Below are positions 1 to 10,604 of a stretch of DNA of 64,000 bases, in pieces (within the stretch, counting starts at the first letter, position 1; each line of letters opens with the position of its first letter). The position numbers and the translations under genes are program-made. The notes under the pieces were generated by a model that worked only from the letters and a program-made list of their open reading frames with translations, was not told where the DNA came from and made no database searches. The stretch is from Deroplatys truncata. Lineage: Eukaryota; Arthropoda; Insecta; Mantodea; Mantidae. Location: contig CM060984.1 of the NCBI GenBank assembly GCA_030765065.1, positions 83,477,988 to 83,541,987 of the forward strand, written 5' to 3'.

Positions 1-212
1 ATGAATCACAGCAGATTCTGTTTTTTCTTTTTTAGATTTAACGGCTTTAATCGGGTAGGTGTCTTGTCCAATGGCGAATAAATGAAATGAGTGAATTGAT
101 ATTTCGTCCATAGAACTTATAGTTAACTGCTACTCGTCTTCTGAGGATAGGGGTAAAACCCGAAAAAAATATTTCATCCAGGTTACTTATCCCAATCGAG
201 ATATACCAGCGA
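1..212. other. AT-rich sequence without a recognised feature
   Basis: No gene, repeat family member or RNA gene recognised on either strand. Short frames here lack any family signature. Confidence 0.5.
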
Positions 213-430
213 CCGTGAGGTCGCAAGGCACGGACTCGTGGACGGGAGGTGTGGGATTCAAATCCCGCCAAGACTTTCCTCTCTGACTGAGGTTTTCACC
301 AGGTTCCCTTAGTCCACGTAAATGTCGGGAAGGTTTCCTTCTCTGAACTTCCTTTCCAAATATAAAGTCATTGCATATATCATCAGCGTCCCCGCCTGTG
401 GTGTCACATGAAATAAGAAGGGGAGATAAA
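213..430 (+). repeat. tRNA-headed SINE-like fragment
   Basis: A B-box-like stretch (GGATTCAAATCCC) near 250 is followed by a GC-richer body of about 170 bp. The layout is that of a tRNA-derived SINE that has lost the front of its head. No second copy with the same body was found in this window, so family membership is open. Confidence 0.4.
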
Positions 431-454
431 CACATGGAAAAAAGAAAGAAAGAA

Positions 455-512
455 AAGAGTTATGAACTAGGGACCTCTTAAATGAGAGGCAGATACTCTA
501 ACCCCTTACAAC
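455..512 (-). repeat. tRNA-like SINE head fragment
   Basis: Read on the minus strand, the segment has a tRNA-like middle part (GGTTAGAGTATCTGCCTCTC) and a B-box-like end. It lacks a complete cloverleaf and sits directly beside the head of another SINE, so it is called a SINE fragment and not a tRNA gene. Confidence 0.35.
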
Positions 513-513
513 C

Positions 514-1000
514 GAGAGGGATAGCTCAGCGGCAACGCAATCGGGATGCTCTGGGTTCGATCCTCGGCGACCACTCAATCTGACCCATGATATTTTCGGG
601 GGTTTCCCGGATCAACAGGCGAATGCTGGAGTGGTTTATTTCAGCCCCCGTATTTCTTGTCCCTCCATTTCATTCCATTAATAACGTCATTCCTCTTTCA
701 TCCCGCTGGTCTCTTTTAGGGACGGAAATGCCGAAGATGGTGTTTACGTGCAGCGTGGCAGGAGAAAAGTATGCTCTGTGTGAACTCTCTCATCCCTCAG
801 CTTTCGGCTGGCTGCCGGGGTATCCGAACTCCATTGAGGCAGGGTCCCCGTTCTGCCCGTCCGTCCGCTGCGCAGTGTCTATTTCTGGAAACTTAGGGAT
901 CCTGTCATTACTGTATCGTCATTCCTGGTTCAGGCCGCCCGATGTTTCCTCTCGTCCCATCCTACCTCCCGGGGAGACCTCTTTGTGGGTCTTAGGTGCA
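514..1000 (+). mobile_element. SINE family A, copy 1 (tRNA-derived, long body)
   Basis: The head has an A-box-like part (ATAGCTCAGCGGC) near 521 and a B box (GGTTCGATCC) at 554-563. The body carries a GGGTTTCCC block, a GCGAATGCTGG block, a TGGTCTCTT block and a 3' part with GGCCGCCC and CTACCTCCC. The same blocks occur in the same order at 1880-2375 and in part at 13930-14245 and 15035-15150. An open frame of 176 codons crosses the body from 587, but it is not conserved in the other copies. The exact 3' end is uncertain. Confidence 0.7.
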
Positions 1001-1879
1001 ATACCCCCTCTGGAACGTTGCTGGGTCTCCTCCGTTAAAGATAAGATAGCCCCTCGCAACAGAGATGAGCATTTCTTGGATTTGTTCCCAAGTTTCTTGT
1101 CTCTCGTTGCTTGGTAACCTACGACCATTTGAAGTCTAATAAATGAAATAAGAGATTCGGCAATAGGATGAAAGTACAGTGTGCTTTGGATAATTTTCTT
1201 CTTGTACTCTCTCTGTCGCTCACCAAGTATAGTATTTTACCCAAAAATTCTATATGAGAGTTTACCAAAAACAGCTCGTTTCGTGATCGACTGAACTTAA
1301 CAGAGAAGAAGAAGAAAGTCTATGCATGGGTAATATAGTGATTATGTTAGTATGTGTGTGTGTGTGAGAGAGGGAGAGACAGAGAGAAAGATAGCGGGAG
1401 GAAGGAGAGAGAATAGTATACCTAAAAGCAAAACAACCGAAAAGTCTGATAAATACTAAACTTCGTGTTTTCCAAAGATGTGAGGGAAAAATCCTCTACA
1501 CAAAACAAACCTATGCATAGAAATAAAATATCGTTAATTTATTTTTCAAAAAAGGGTTTAACGATTTTGTTAATATTTGAGGCATGTTTGAGAGATTGGC
1601 ATGTCAAATGAATTGTAATACCTTGACATTTATTTTCGTTGTTGTGTCAAGCCTTAAGAGATAGCGAACGCTACAGAATAAATGTCGAGTCCATTAAAAT
1701 TAACATTAATGTAAAATAATGTTTATATTTTCCCTTGTTAAGAAATTCACGTTCTTAATAATCTTTTTTACGCAATAGCTGATGACTTGTAATCCGACTT
1801 GTGATGTAAATGTTGCTTCATAATGCCTCGCTTATCGGACTAACTTTAGCTTAAGTGGATAGTAGTATCACTTTTATTA
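1001..1879. other. AT-rich gap with a GT/GA microsatellite
   Basis: A short GT tract followed by GA-rich simple sequence lies at about 1350-1395. Nothing else was recognised. Confidence 0.5.
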
Positions 1880-2375
1880 ACGACCAGGATGTCTCAGGTG
1901 GTAACGTCTGTAGCCCGCAATCGAGACCCAGGTTCGATCTACAGCGACCGCCCACTCTCATTCACAGGTTTTTTCAGGGGTTTTCGAATGCTGCTTTCGA
2001 ATTTCCGGTCCCTCCACTTGGTTCCATTAATCAGTTTATTCATTCTTCAAACCATTTGGTCTATTTCAGGGTTGGAAGTGTCGGCGATGGTGTTTCGGTG
2101 CAGCGTGACAGAAAAATGATGTTCTCTGTGCACTTTCTCCGTCCCTCGGCCTTCAGCTGGTTGCCGAGGTATAGGGACTGCTCCTTGGGGGGTCGTCGGA
2201 CCCTGTATGGGGCAGGATCCCCGGTCAGCCTGTCCGACTGTTTGGGCGTCTATATCTGGAAACCGTAAGGACCCTGTCATTGTGCCGTCGCTCCTAGTTC
2301 CGGCCGTCCGGTGTCTCCCTTCGCCTCATTCCTTCCTCCCAGGGACGCCCTCGCGTCGGTACAATATCCACATTT
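1880..2375 (+). mobile_element. SINE family A, copy 2
   Basis: The tRNA-like head includes GTCTCAGGTGGTAACGTC near 1890 and a B box at 1931-1940. The body matches copy 1 at 514-1000 block for block, down to the 3' GTTCCGGCCGTCCGGTG and CTTCCTCCCAGGGACG parts. It is diverged from copy 1 by many substitutions, so it is not a recent duplicate. Confidence 0.7.
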
Positions 2376-2704
2376 ACTGAATAGCTGCCGCATCCCCTCC
2401 GCTCCAGATTACAATCCAGTCCATCACTTTTATTTGAAGAGTGTAATACAACAGGAATAACTATTAAATGATAGTAAGTTAATTGAATATACCAATTTAA
2501 AAGCTTAAACTTTGCTCCTTTGCCAACAATACATTTTCGAGTTGCAAAGTTTAAAATCTTTATTGGCTTACATAGACTTACATTCTTTGGTTGTTTTATT
2601 TTACATGAATTCCCTGTTCTCATCCACCTGCACCTCTCGACAGTCTGCGGTTAACGTGTCTGCCGCACATTCAAGTTGAAATCTCGATTGAGATGAGTTA
2701 CCGT

Positions 2705-2860
2705 AATAAGCTTTGATTTTTTTTCGGGGTTTTGCCTTATCTTCAGGGCTGGGTAACCTTATGCTCTATGGGCCCTGGGCTCATTTGAGCACAATTTTAC
2801 TCCTTTTGTTTATTCACAATCGGATACCACCCGTCCGGTTAATGCCAGTTAAGATACTAG
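2705..2860 (+). repeat. SINE family E, 5'-truncated copy
   Basis: The segment shares a TTTTCGGGGTTTTGCCTTAT block and a CCTGGGCTCATTTGAGCA block, in that order, with the more complete copy at 52915-53140, which has CCCGGGCTTGTTTGAGCA. The tRNA-like head is missing here. Confidence 0.45.
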
Positions 2861-2946
2861 ATTGAAATATAATTCTCTTTGTTCTAAGCCGTAGCTCGGA
2901 CTACACTTATTTTGACTGTTTGATCAATGAAATGATGAAAAAGAGT

Positions 2947-2970
2947 TAATATATATATATATATATATAA
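2947..2970. repeat. TA microsatellite
   Basis: About 12 uninterrupted TA units. Confidence 0.9.
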
Positions 2971-3289
2971 AAATACGCTTAATATAATAATACTTGCATC
3001 AGCTGTACATCGAGGTGATAAAATGAAAATGATAAAAGTAGTAGAATACATAGCTGAGATTGAAACATTTTCAAAGTATTTTTATCTCGTATTGAACACC
3101 TCATAGATGATTTAAACAGTCTGCCCAAAACTCAGATAGTGTGCAAAAACGTAGATCAATTGTACTGCTTCAGGTAATTTTGGTGCACCACAAATAGAAT
3201 CATGAATTATTGTCAAGAGGTTAAACGGAGCATGACGATGCTATTAATCTTTTCTGTGGATCTTTGAAGAAAGAAGTTAGGAGAAGCTG

Positions 3290-3570
3290 GTGAAGTGTTT
3301 GTACATTGTGTTTCTTTCTATACAGCTGAAACTTGAATGTTGAGGCAAACGATGAAAATAACTTGTAAGTAATGGAGAAGAAAAGATAATGAGAATAAAG
3401 AGAGAGAAAATCACCATCGAAACTGCTTTAGAAAGGGACGAAGGACGAAGCATGCTGAAAATGATCAGCAAAAGGAAAAGAAATTGGCTGGATATTGGAT
3501 GAGAAGTGCTTGCTAAGAGAAGATGAAGGTGAAAATGATTCGGAGTAGAAGTAGATGATGGACAATAACA
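3290..3570 (+). pseudogene. LINE C-terminal tail fragment (RTE/R2-like architecture)
   Basis: Reading the plus strand with several frameshifts gives the pattern seen at the C terminus of many insect non-LTR polyproteins: a YTAET-like part near 3320, an ERDEGRSMLKMISKRKRNWL stretch near 3430-3495, then EVLAKRR and a basic tail. KRKRNWL followed by a glycine/histidine region is the familiar element of that tail. No reverse transcriptase core lies upstream, so this is a 5'-truncated relic. The clade cannot be fixed from so short a piece. Confidence 0.45.
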
Positions 3571-4170
3571 TTAAAATAAATTATTCTTATGCGGAGACGA
3601 AGAAAGCGAAAAAAGGAAGAAGAATGGGGGAGGCTTGTTTAGTGTAGGTTCTGCCCTTGCGCAAAAAACTGTAATATGAATGCGGGTTTTCGTAAACACA
3701 TGGTTTTCACAAAAAAATCTGCGACGTAGATATATACGACACGTGAAAGGACTGATGTAGGACTTTTTTTGACTGGCATTGACTTGTCTGAAATAAGCGC
3801 CTAGTTTCAAGGGACATCTCTGGTATCACAGTGTACTTGCGTCTGGAAGCCAAAGAAAGTCGCTTGTGTGTAAGCTATCGACTAATCGCAATCGCAAGAC
3901 GAGCAAGCGTAACCGTGGCAACGTGGAGGGTAGGTGTACGGAGGAATCCGCCTGGATGGCCTTCCACTCTCCACGGTTGAGAGATTCTCGCGGCCTGGCT
4001 GGTAGCTACACTGCAGATTCTTCTGTAGGAATTATCTCACACTGCACTCTTACCTTGGGTTAACTACCTCGACACACAGCTCCGAGCCAGAACTAAAATA
4101 TGTCTTTGTGCCTTCCAGCGTTGTATCCCTCGGGAGTGACAAACTTTCTCCTGCAGATAACATTTAAAAG
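3571..4170. other. Gap with no recognised gene; GC-richer segment at 3840-4060
   Basis: The stretch 3840-4060 is less AT-rich than its surroundings. It contains a weak inverted pair (CCGTGG near 3914, CCACGG near 3973). It could be a SINE of an unseen family, but no second copy was found here. Confidence 0.35.
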
Positions 4171-4402
4171 TTTGGTGTTACATTCACAAGACTTTCTTTA
4201 CTCACTCCTCTATATCTTATTCTTCTGTCTACTTCATGTTGATGGAGATACACATTTACAGAAATCCTCTACGAGTATTACACATTTCGTTGTGGGTTCA
4301 AGAAGGATGCAGTAGGCTGTAGCGATAGCCAATCTTCATAAACTGGGTCGCTATGTGGTGGCTTTGAAATTCCCCCTTTGCATGACCACGAGAAAAGAAA
4401 AA
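4171..4402 (+). repeat. Old HL repeat, 5' part (interrupted by the copy at 4403)
   Basis: The segment begins with a degenerate HL 5' end (GTTACATTCACAAGACTTTC) and continues with the older-group 5' third. It stops at an A tract where the younger copy 4403-5313 is inserted, and resumes at 5314. Confidence 0.7.
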
Positions 4403-5313
4403 TCTGATGTGTTACACTCACATGACTTTCTCTACTCTTGTACAAACTATTTTTACAAACGCTTATTCTCCATCTACTTCATGCTAATCGAGATAAACAT
4501 TTGCAGACTCTATCTTATTGCTAATTTTCTTGTAGATGTAAGGGGAATATATATTTACAAGGGCAGTATCGAAATACAGTAGCCCTTAAGGACATACATA
4601 TCTCTTAATAGCTGGTTGCTAGGTGCAGCACCATTCCCTTTGCCACAGTTTATAACTCTTTGCATATCCAAGACAAAAAAATGAATAACGAATTCCCATT
4701 TCAGAAAATAAGTATTGAAGAATTTAAGAGAATAACAAGCAATATCTCGAAAATGGTTCACTCAAAAAAAATGTATATGACATAAATTGTGTATTTTAAC
4801 GCGATCTACATTTTTTGTGTAGTAACATTTTGTCTATCTCTTATGGTTTACCAGTTATGCAAAAGTCGTTCACAATGGAGAATACTTTTGGAGACATTCC
4901 CAGAAAATTTAAGACATACATTTTATTTGTCATTAAAATATCTTAAACCTATGATATTTTAATCAAAATCGTTAGAGCCCTTTTTGAGAAAATTAAACTT
5001 TTCGAAAAATCTTCCATGTAAAAGGTAATCTGGGGTGGGGGGATTTTCTTGAAAACCTTCGTGTCGCATCTCTGGAAGATACTGAACCCAAATACCAAGT
5101 TTGGTGTTTATCCGACTGTTCGTTTCTGAGTTATGCTTTTCACAGACAGACACACACACACAGACAGACAAGACACACACACGGACATGCTTCCAATATG
5201 CTTTTTTTGGATTCAGGGGGTCTCAAAACATACATTTCCGGTGAAATCTCGGTATGAATTTTTGGGTGGAATACAATACTTCCCCTACTTACTATACGTA
5301 GTAGAGAAAGTAA
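4403..5313 (+). mobile_element. HL repeat, young full-length copy (subfamily A)
   Basis: The copy starts TCTGATGTGTTACACTC and ends AGTAGAGAAAGTAA. The inverted motif CTTTCTCTACT lies about 25 bp inside the 5' end and AGTAGAGAAAG lies at the 3' end. A hairpin with CTACT and AGTAG arms directly precedes the 3' end. A CA/CAGA tract lies near 5140-5185. It is 911 bp long, AT-rich and has no mobility gene. Several 60-80 codon frames overlap in different frames over the 3' half and are not taken as coding. Confidence 0.85.
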
Positions 5314-5835
5314 AAAGGAATAGTAACTTAGAACTTCGAATAAAGTATAACGTATTTGAAAATACAAGCCAATAATAAAAAAATATCTCGGAAATGGTTA
5401 AAACATTTTAACCATCTACATGTTTATGCAGTAACGTTTTGTTTATTCTTATGGTTTATCAGTTAAATAAAATTATACTTCCCGAATAAAGGACATTTCA
5501 CAGGCCATTCGCAGAAAGGTCAAAACCTTCATTTTATTAATCATATAAATATCTTAAACATATGACAATCTAAATTGTTAGAACCTATTTTGAGAAGCTT
5601 AAAAGTAACGAAACTTTTTCAATGTGAAGTGTAGTTTGGGGTGGAGGGAGTTTCTTGAAAATCTTCTCGTCAAGTTGATGGAAGACGCTGAACTTAACAT
5701 ACGTTATGTGGTATTTATCGGACTTTTCGTTTTTGAGTTTTGCTGTTCACGCGCGTACTTTTTCTAAAATATCTTTTTTATTCATGATATCGCATATTTG
5801 GGTGGAATACATTACTTCCTCTACCTGCAATGTGT
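5314..5835 (+). repeat. Old HL repeat, 3' part
   Basis: This is the continuation of 4171-4402. It contains the older-group blocks ATCTCGGAAATGG, TTATGGTTTATCAGTTA, GGGGTGGAGGGAG and GGGTGGAATACATTACTTCC in the family order. The junction with 4402 is explained by comparing the uninterrupted older copy at 7128, where GACCACAAGAAAAGAAAG runs straight into the following block. Confidence 0.7.
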
Positions 5836-5854
5836 AAGTATAGGGTATACAACG

Positions 5855-6337
5855 AAGGAGAACCCCTCGCACTCTGCAACCCACGGGAGATCTATTGCGG
5901 CTACCATCCCCCAGGAGGAAGGGGTGAAGTGAAGGAACCACAGGAGGCTACACGTCACAGGCAGACAGACCACAGAAACATGCGAAAGATCCTAATAGTT
6001 CCTGGCTCGAAGACCCGTCCCACTACTGGAGCTACCCAGAGAGGGTGATGAACGACCCGTCAACCAAGCAGTCTTCTAGTGTCCACAGGTCAAGCATCCG
6101 GACCATCTGCTCGACACCGCTTCACGCCACGAAACCTGAAACACGAGAAGGAAACGAACGAAAGGGAAATGATGGGAAGGAAATCGTGGTAGATGAGAAA
6201 CCACGCCACCATTCGCCTATGGTCTAGGAAAGACCAGGCAAACCCAAGGACAGTATGGATGGTCGACGGGAATCTAACCCGAGACCTCCCGAATGCGAGT
6301 CTCACATATTACCGCAGAGCCATCTCGCTCGGTCAAT
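5855..6337 (-). mobile_element. SINE family B, copy 1
   Basis: On the minus strand the head starts near 6337 with CCGAGCGAGATGGCTCTGCG and has a degenerate B box near 6275. The body has GGCGAATGGTGGCGTGG and a run of CT-rich blocks, matching the layout of 16232-16700 and 38195-38320. The 3' end abuts an old HL copy. Confidence 0.6.
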
Positions 6338-7127
6338 GCTTAGTTGCTAGAGAAAGTAACAATTTACAGTTATCAAAAGCAATGTGCAATGTTCCCATCT
6401 GTTTCACCACATCTCAGATTTACAAACATTAGTGCTCTATTCTATAAATTATAAAATATGTGTTTAGGGATTTACATCGTTTTCTCAAGACACGTAAACT
6501 TCTTTCTCGGGTTAGCTAACACGTTCTTCATTACTACCTCACAAATGTCAATGGCATCTGAAAAGCAGACATAACTGTTAATCCGCAGCAAATGACTGAT
6601 ATTAAGAACCGGGGAGAGAAACCGACTTCCTGTTCCGCTAGCGGCAGGTTAAGTAAGAACACGGGATATGAGCGAGCGCTTTGTGATAACGATTTGCGTC
6701 AATAAAGATGACGATGATGATAATGACGAATCTGATGGCACGGATCTCCACTAAACGTGCTGTGCCATAGTAGCTTTGCACTTTACAATAAACATCAAAC
6801 ATCATAAAACACGACCTAAAGTCCTAAGCTTGACATTTCGTGTAACTGTGTCAAAGATTATTTTCGATTCGATTCTTGGGCTGCGTATTGCTTTGTTTTC
6901 TTTATCGTTCATGCTCCATGAATAATTCTAAACTCTAAAATATCAGCGAAAGCTTACAATTGAAAAAATACCTGTTCTCTAATTAGGAATTGTTAATGCC
7001 ATTCAAGTCACTGACATCACATTCTTTTATCTACAAGATAATATATATTTAATTAAAGTGAAAATGTCACATTGTGCTTTTCATACCTAGCTCTGCGTAT
7101 ACATTGAGTAAATGAATTGCTCCTAAA
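6338..7127. other. AT-rich gap without a recognised feature
   Basis: No domain signature, repeat block or RNA gene recognised on either strand over about 790 bp. Confidence 0.5.
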
Positions 7128-7589
7128 TCTGATGTGTTACATTCACGTGCATTTCTCGACCCATCCTTCTCCAAACTATTCTTCTATCTTCTTGTTAATG
7201 AATATAAACGTTTGCAGAAATGATTTATTGCACATTTCGCTGTAGGTACCAGAAGCATACAGAAGGCTGAAGCCATATTCACGTGTTTAAAAAGCTGGTA
7301 GCTATATGCCGGCATTGAAATGCCGCTATTTGCACGACCACAAGAAAAGAAAGACGAATAGCGACTTAGCACTTGAAAACAATTTGAAGTATTTGAAAAT
7401 TTAAACCAATAACAAAGAAATGCCACCTGCTCGGAAATGGTTAATGACAAAAAACATTTCACACAATTGTGAGACTTAACCAGATCTATATTTTTTGTGA
7501 GGTAAGTTTGTTGTATATTTCTTAGCATTTACAGTTATATGGTAAAAGGGAACAGGACTTTCATAGTGAAAAGAGCTTCACTGACATTT

Positions 7590-7626
7590 GAAGAAGAAGA
7601 AGAAGAAGAAGAAGAAGAAGAAGAAA
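7590..7626. repeat. GAA microsatellite
   Basis: About 12 GAA units within an old HL copy; they account for the glutamate run in the frame starting at 7539. Confidence 0.9.
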
Positions 7627-7659
7627 AACTAGGATATGCATTTTATTTGCCATGCAAAT

Positions 7660-7661
7660 AT

Positions 7662-7715
<54 letters not shown>
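7660..7715. repeat. TA microsatellite
   Basis: More than 25 TA units within an old HL copy. Confidence 0.9.
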
Positions 7716-7718
<3 letters not shown>

Positions 7719-7754
7719 TTTTAATCAAAAGACACACAGCCATATCTTTATTCC

Positions 7755-8985
7755 CCCAACGTTTTCAACTATATTCGAAAAAATTGTGTATTTTTAACTC
7801 ATCACATATCTAAATTTTTTTTTCTAAATTAAATAATTTCCAACGTGGATTTCGAGAAAAATGCTCAACAATATCCGCTTTATTAAAAATTAGATCAATG
7901 ATGTTTCACAAATGATAGATGGAAATAACATACCGCTGTTCATACACGTGATAACCCAACATCTTTCTACTGTCTGAGTCGAAATGTTAAACAAATTAGA
8001 ATTTTACGGTATCAGGAACATAGAATTAGCCTGGTTCGAAAACTTTCACAAATACCATAAACAGAAGATAATTCTAAACCATTCTATAGGAGTGGTGCAG
8101 TCAAACCGGAAAAGAATAAAAACAGGTGTCCCTTAAGTCCTCTGCTCTATATATTGTATACAAACGACCTCCCAAACTGTGTAAATTGTAAAGCAGTAAT
8201 GTATGCAGACTATGCAGCTATTTTATACTGAAAAGCATAAACAATGGAGAGTTGTTATATAATGCAACAGAAATGCTGTCCCATTTAAAGAATTGCCTTA
8301 GCAGTAATGGATTAAAGCTAAAGACCTCAAAAACGTGCATTATGCACATTCGTACTCAAGACAAACCGCATGTAGATAATATACTAATAAAACAGACAGA
8401 TACTGCAACAATCTTAGGAGTGGATGTATATATGCAGTGGTACAATCACATTCATTACGTAAACAAAAAATTAAACAGTGCTTGCTTTAATATGCGCTGC
8501 ATAGCTCAAATTACCAACCTGAAACTAGAAAGATAGTCTGTTTCAGTTACTTTCACTCTATAAGGGCATACGGGATCATGCTATGGGGCAACTCAGCCCC
8601 ATATCTATCTTCAAGTGTGAGAAAAAATTATATGCACAATGTTACAGGTTGGACCAAAAGAATCGTGCAGGAATCTATTAATAAATAAAAAAATGCTAAC
8701 ATTACCAGCAGAATACCTATATGAACTAAATAAATACATTCATGCAAGTTTTGACAAGTTGTATGGTTCATAACCTCAGCATTATCACGAAAATAGAACA
8801 AATTGAAACCACCCATGCATAGCTTAACACTACACGAAAAAAGTGCACTTTATGCAGGAATACGAACCAACCCAAATCAAGACTATAAAGGATCCAGGAC
8901 TATTTAATAAGCAATTGAAGAACCTACTATTACACAAGGCCTACTACTCAGTAGCCGACTTGTACGCTGGGACTTAATTCTAAAC
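7755..8985 (+). pseudogene. Jockey-like non-LTR retrotransposon reverse transcriptase, broken
   Basis: The family protein copies element RNA into DNA at a nicked target. Frame-corrected reading shows the expected order: a QRGFR-like finger block (FQRGFREKCSTISAL, near 7838), NKLEFYGIRN near 7990, TGVP directly followed by a stop at about 8125, LLYILYTNDLPN near 8145, and the catalytic box YADY at 8202-8213. The box normally reads YADD, so the second aspartate codon is lost. The thumb region is the longest open piece (8252-8536), followed by a SIRAYGIMLWGN block near 8560 and the C-terminal LFNKQLKNLLLHKAYYSVAD block near 8905. Endonuclease and ORF1 are absent. Stops and frameshifts throughout mean it is inactive. 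The clade call rests on the motif style only. Confidence 0.75.
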
Positions 8986-9109
8986 AGTCAAAACTAACCA
9001 AGTTTGGGCACATACTTAACGGAGGTGTACTAAGGGATAAGGTGCAGTAAGGCTTTGCCTTCTCTGTTAATATTTCCTTATTACACAAAATTATACAAAA
9101 TCCAATCAA

Positions 9110-9530
9110 ATAAAAGGAAGTTCACAGGATTTTTGGTGAAACTTTAAGATTTATTTCTCATGACAATGAATTAAATATATGACATTTTAATCAAACTCGT
9201 CAGAGCCGTTTTTGAGAAACTGAAAAATAACAAAAATGTTTGTATGTGAATGATAGTATGGGATGGGGGGATTTCTTAAAAATCTTCATGTTGCATTCTT
9301 AAAGGATGCTGAACCTATGTAAACAGTTTGATATTTAACCTACTTTTCGTTTTTGAGTGACGCTGTTCACAGAAAAAGCACACAAACGTACGCAGAGCTT
9401 CTTTTAAAAAGACTTTTTTTAATTCAGGGGATCCCAAAACATGTGTTTTGGGTAAAATCTTGATAGGTATAGAATTTTTAAGTGGAATACAATACTTCCT
9501 ATACCTAATATAAGTAAGTGATAGAGAACT
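9110..9530 (+). repeat. Old HL repeat, 3' half
   Basis: Blocks in family order: TTTTAATCAAA, GAGCCGTTTTTGAGAAA, GATGGGGGGATTTCTT, TTTTTGAGTGACGCTGTTCAC, and a 3' end reading CCTAATATAAGTAAGTGATAG. The 5' half is missing. Confidence 0.7.
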
Positions 9531-10229
9531 TAAAATTGAAAACTATGTGTACTTGAAGGATGTGATTTAGAACGTCGTTGTGGATTCTAAAGCAATTATT
9601 ATACTCGAATACCACGGAATAAGATTTAGGCGCTGAAAGTAGCTACTAGGTACGTAAATTTTAAAGAAGTTCCTTCGGGTCTCTCGGTAAAGAGTTCATT
9701 ATCACCACTATAAAGTTATTACGGTATTTCTTGCTAATAAAATCCCCCCTGCCATAGCCACACAAAGAAGCGATTAATGGCATCCATTGTTTATTATTGC
9801 TTATATGGGTAGCGTGGACGTGCATCACAACAGATGTTAATTGCTGGTTTCGGTAGCCGGGGCATAAACGTTACTTCATTAGCACCTTCCTTCCCGCTGC
9901 TGCGCTGGAAGAAGCCTCGGGCACTAGGCGCCTAGGTTTACCTACTTTGAGCTGTAACCATGAATCAAACATAATGGCTCTTTTTACCATTCACAATAAA
10001 TCAGAGTGCAAGAGATTTAGCGCAGTTGCTGTTTTCTATGCGCAGTTTTCATATCTCTGACGCTGGTAACTTATCAGGTATTAAAACCTCCAGTGTGGAC
10101 GAGGTTCTTCACCTTGCCTGCAAGTTACTGACTAGGGTGAACATTATTTCTTTGAACTTCCGATAAATATTTCAACGTTATTTCCGCATAATTTATTGCT
10201 TAATTTTAAATCAATTTCTAGGCAAAATT
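9531..10229. other. Gap without a recognised feature
   Basis: About 700 bp with slightly higher GC at 9800-9960. No second copy or domain signature was seen. Confidence 0.45.
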
Positions 10230-10397
10230 CAGATATGTTTCACTTACATGATTTCTGCCTACTCTTCTACAAATTATTCTTATAAAGCCTTATTTATCTT
10301 TCTACTTCATACTGTTGAAAATAATAGTTTCATTATACACTTCGTTGTAACTACAAGAGGGATACAGAAGACTGAATCCATGACAAAATGTTTAAAA
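10230..10397 (+). repeat. Oldest HL copy of a three-level nest, 5' part
   Basis: The segment begins TCAGATATGTTTCACTTAC and follows the older-group 5' third. It is cut at TGTTTAA, and its continuation is found at 13322, where GTGGGTCGCTATGTGCTGG follows as in other older copies. Confidence 0.65.
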
Positions 10398-10600
10398 TCT
10401 GATGTGTTACATTCACACGACTCTCTACCCTCTATATCTTATTAGTGGGTACATATATTCTTATGAAACTTTATCTTCCTATTTACTTCATTTCAATTTA
10501 GATAAAGGTTTCCAGAAATAGCTGCATTACACATTTCGTCATAGACACAAAAGGAACAGTAATGGCCAAATGTTTTAGAACTGGACGCTACACACTGGCC
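10398..10600 (+). repeat. Middle HL copy of the nest, 5' part
   Basis: It starts TCTGATGTGTTACATTCAC and runs to CACTGGCC. It is cut at TTAA by the Kolobok-like element and continues at 12689. Confidence 0.7.
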
Positions 10601-10604
10601 TTAA

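Larger units (their letters stand above)
7128..7730 (+). repeat. Old HL repeat, 3'-truncated, with internal GAA and TA expansions
   Basis: The 5' end is clear (TCTGATGTGTTACATTCAC at 7128). Family blocks follow up to ATTTTAATCAAAA near 7728, after which the HL 3' third is missing and LINE sequence begins. A GAA tract at about 7590-7626 and a long TA tract at about 7660-7715 are grown into the copy. Confidence 0.75.

Noticed and set aside
587-1117. A 176-codon open frame
   Set aside because: It lies across SINE family A copy 1 and is not preserved in copies 2 and 3; no domain motif.
5133-5375. CRISPR-like repetition of CAGACACA units
   Set aside because: Simple-sequence tract without regular spacers, in a eukaryotic repeat.
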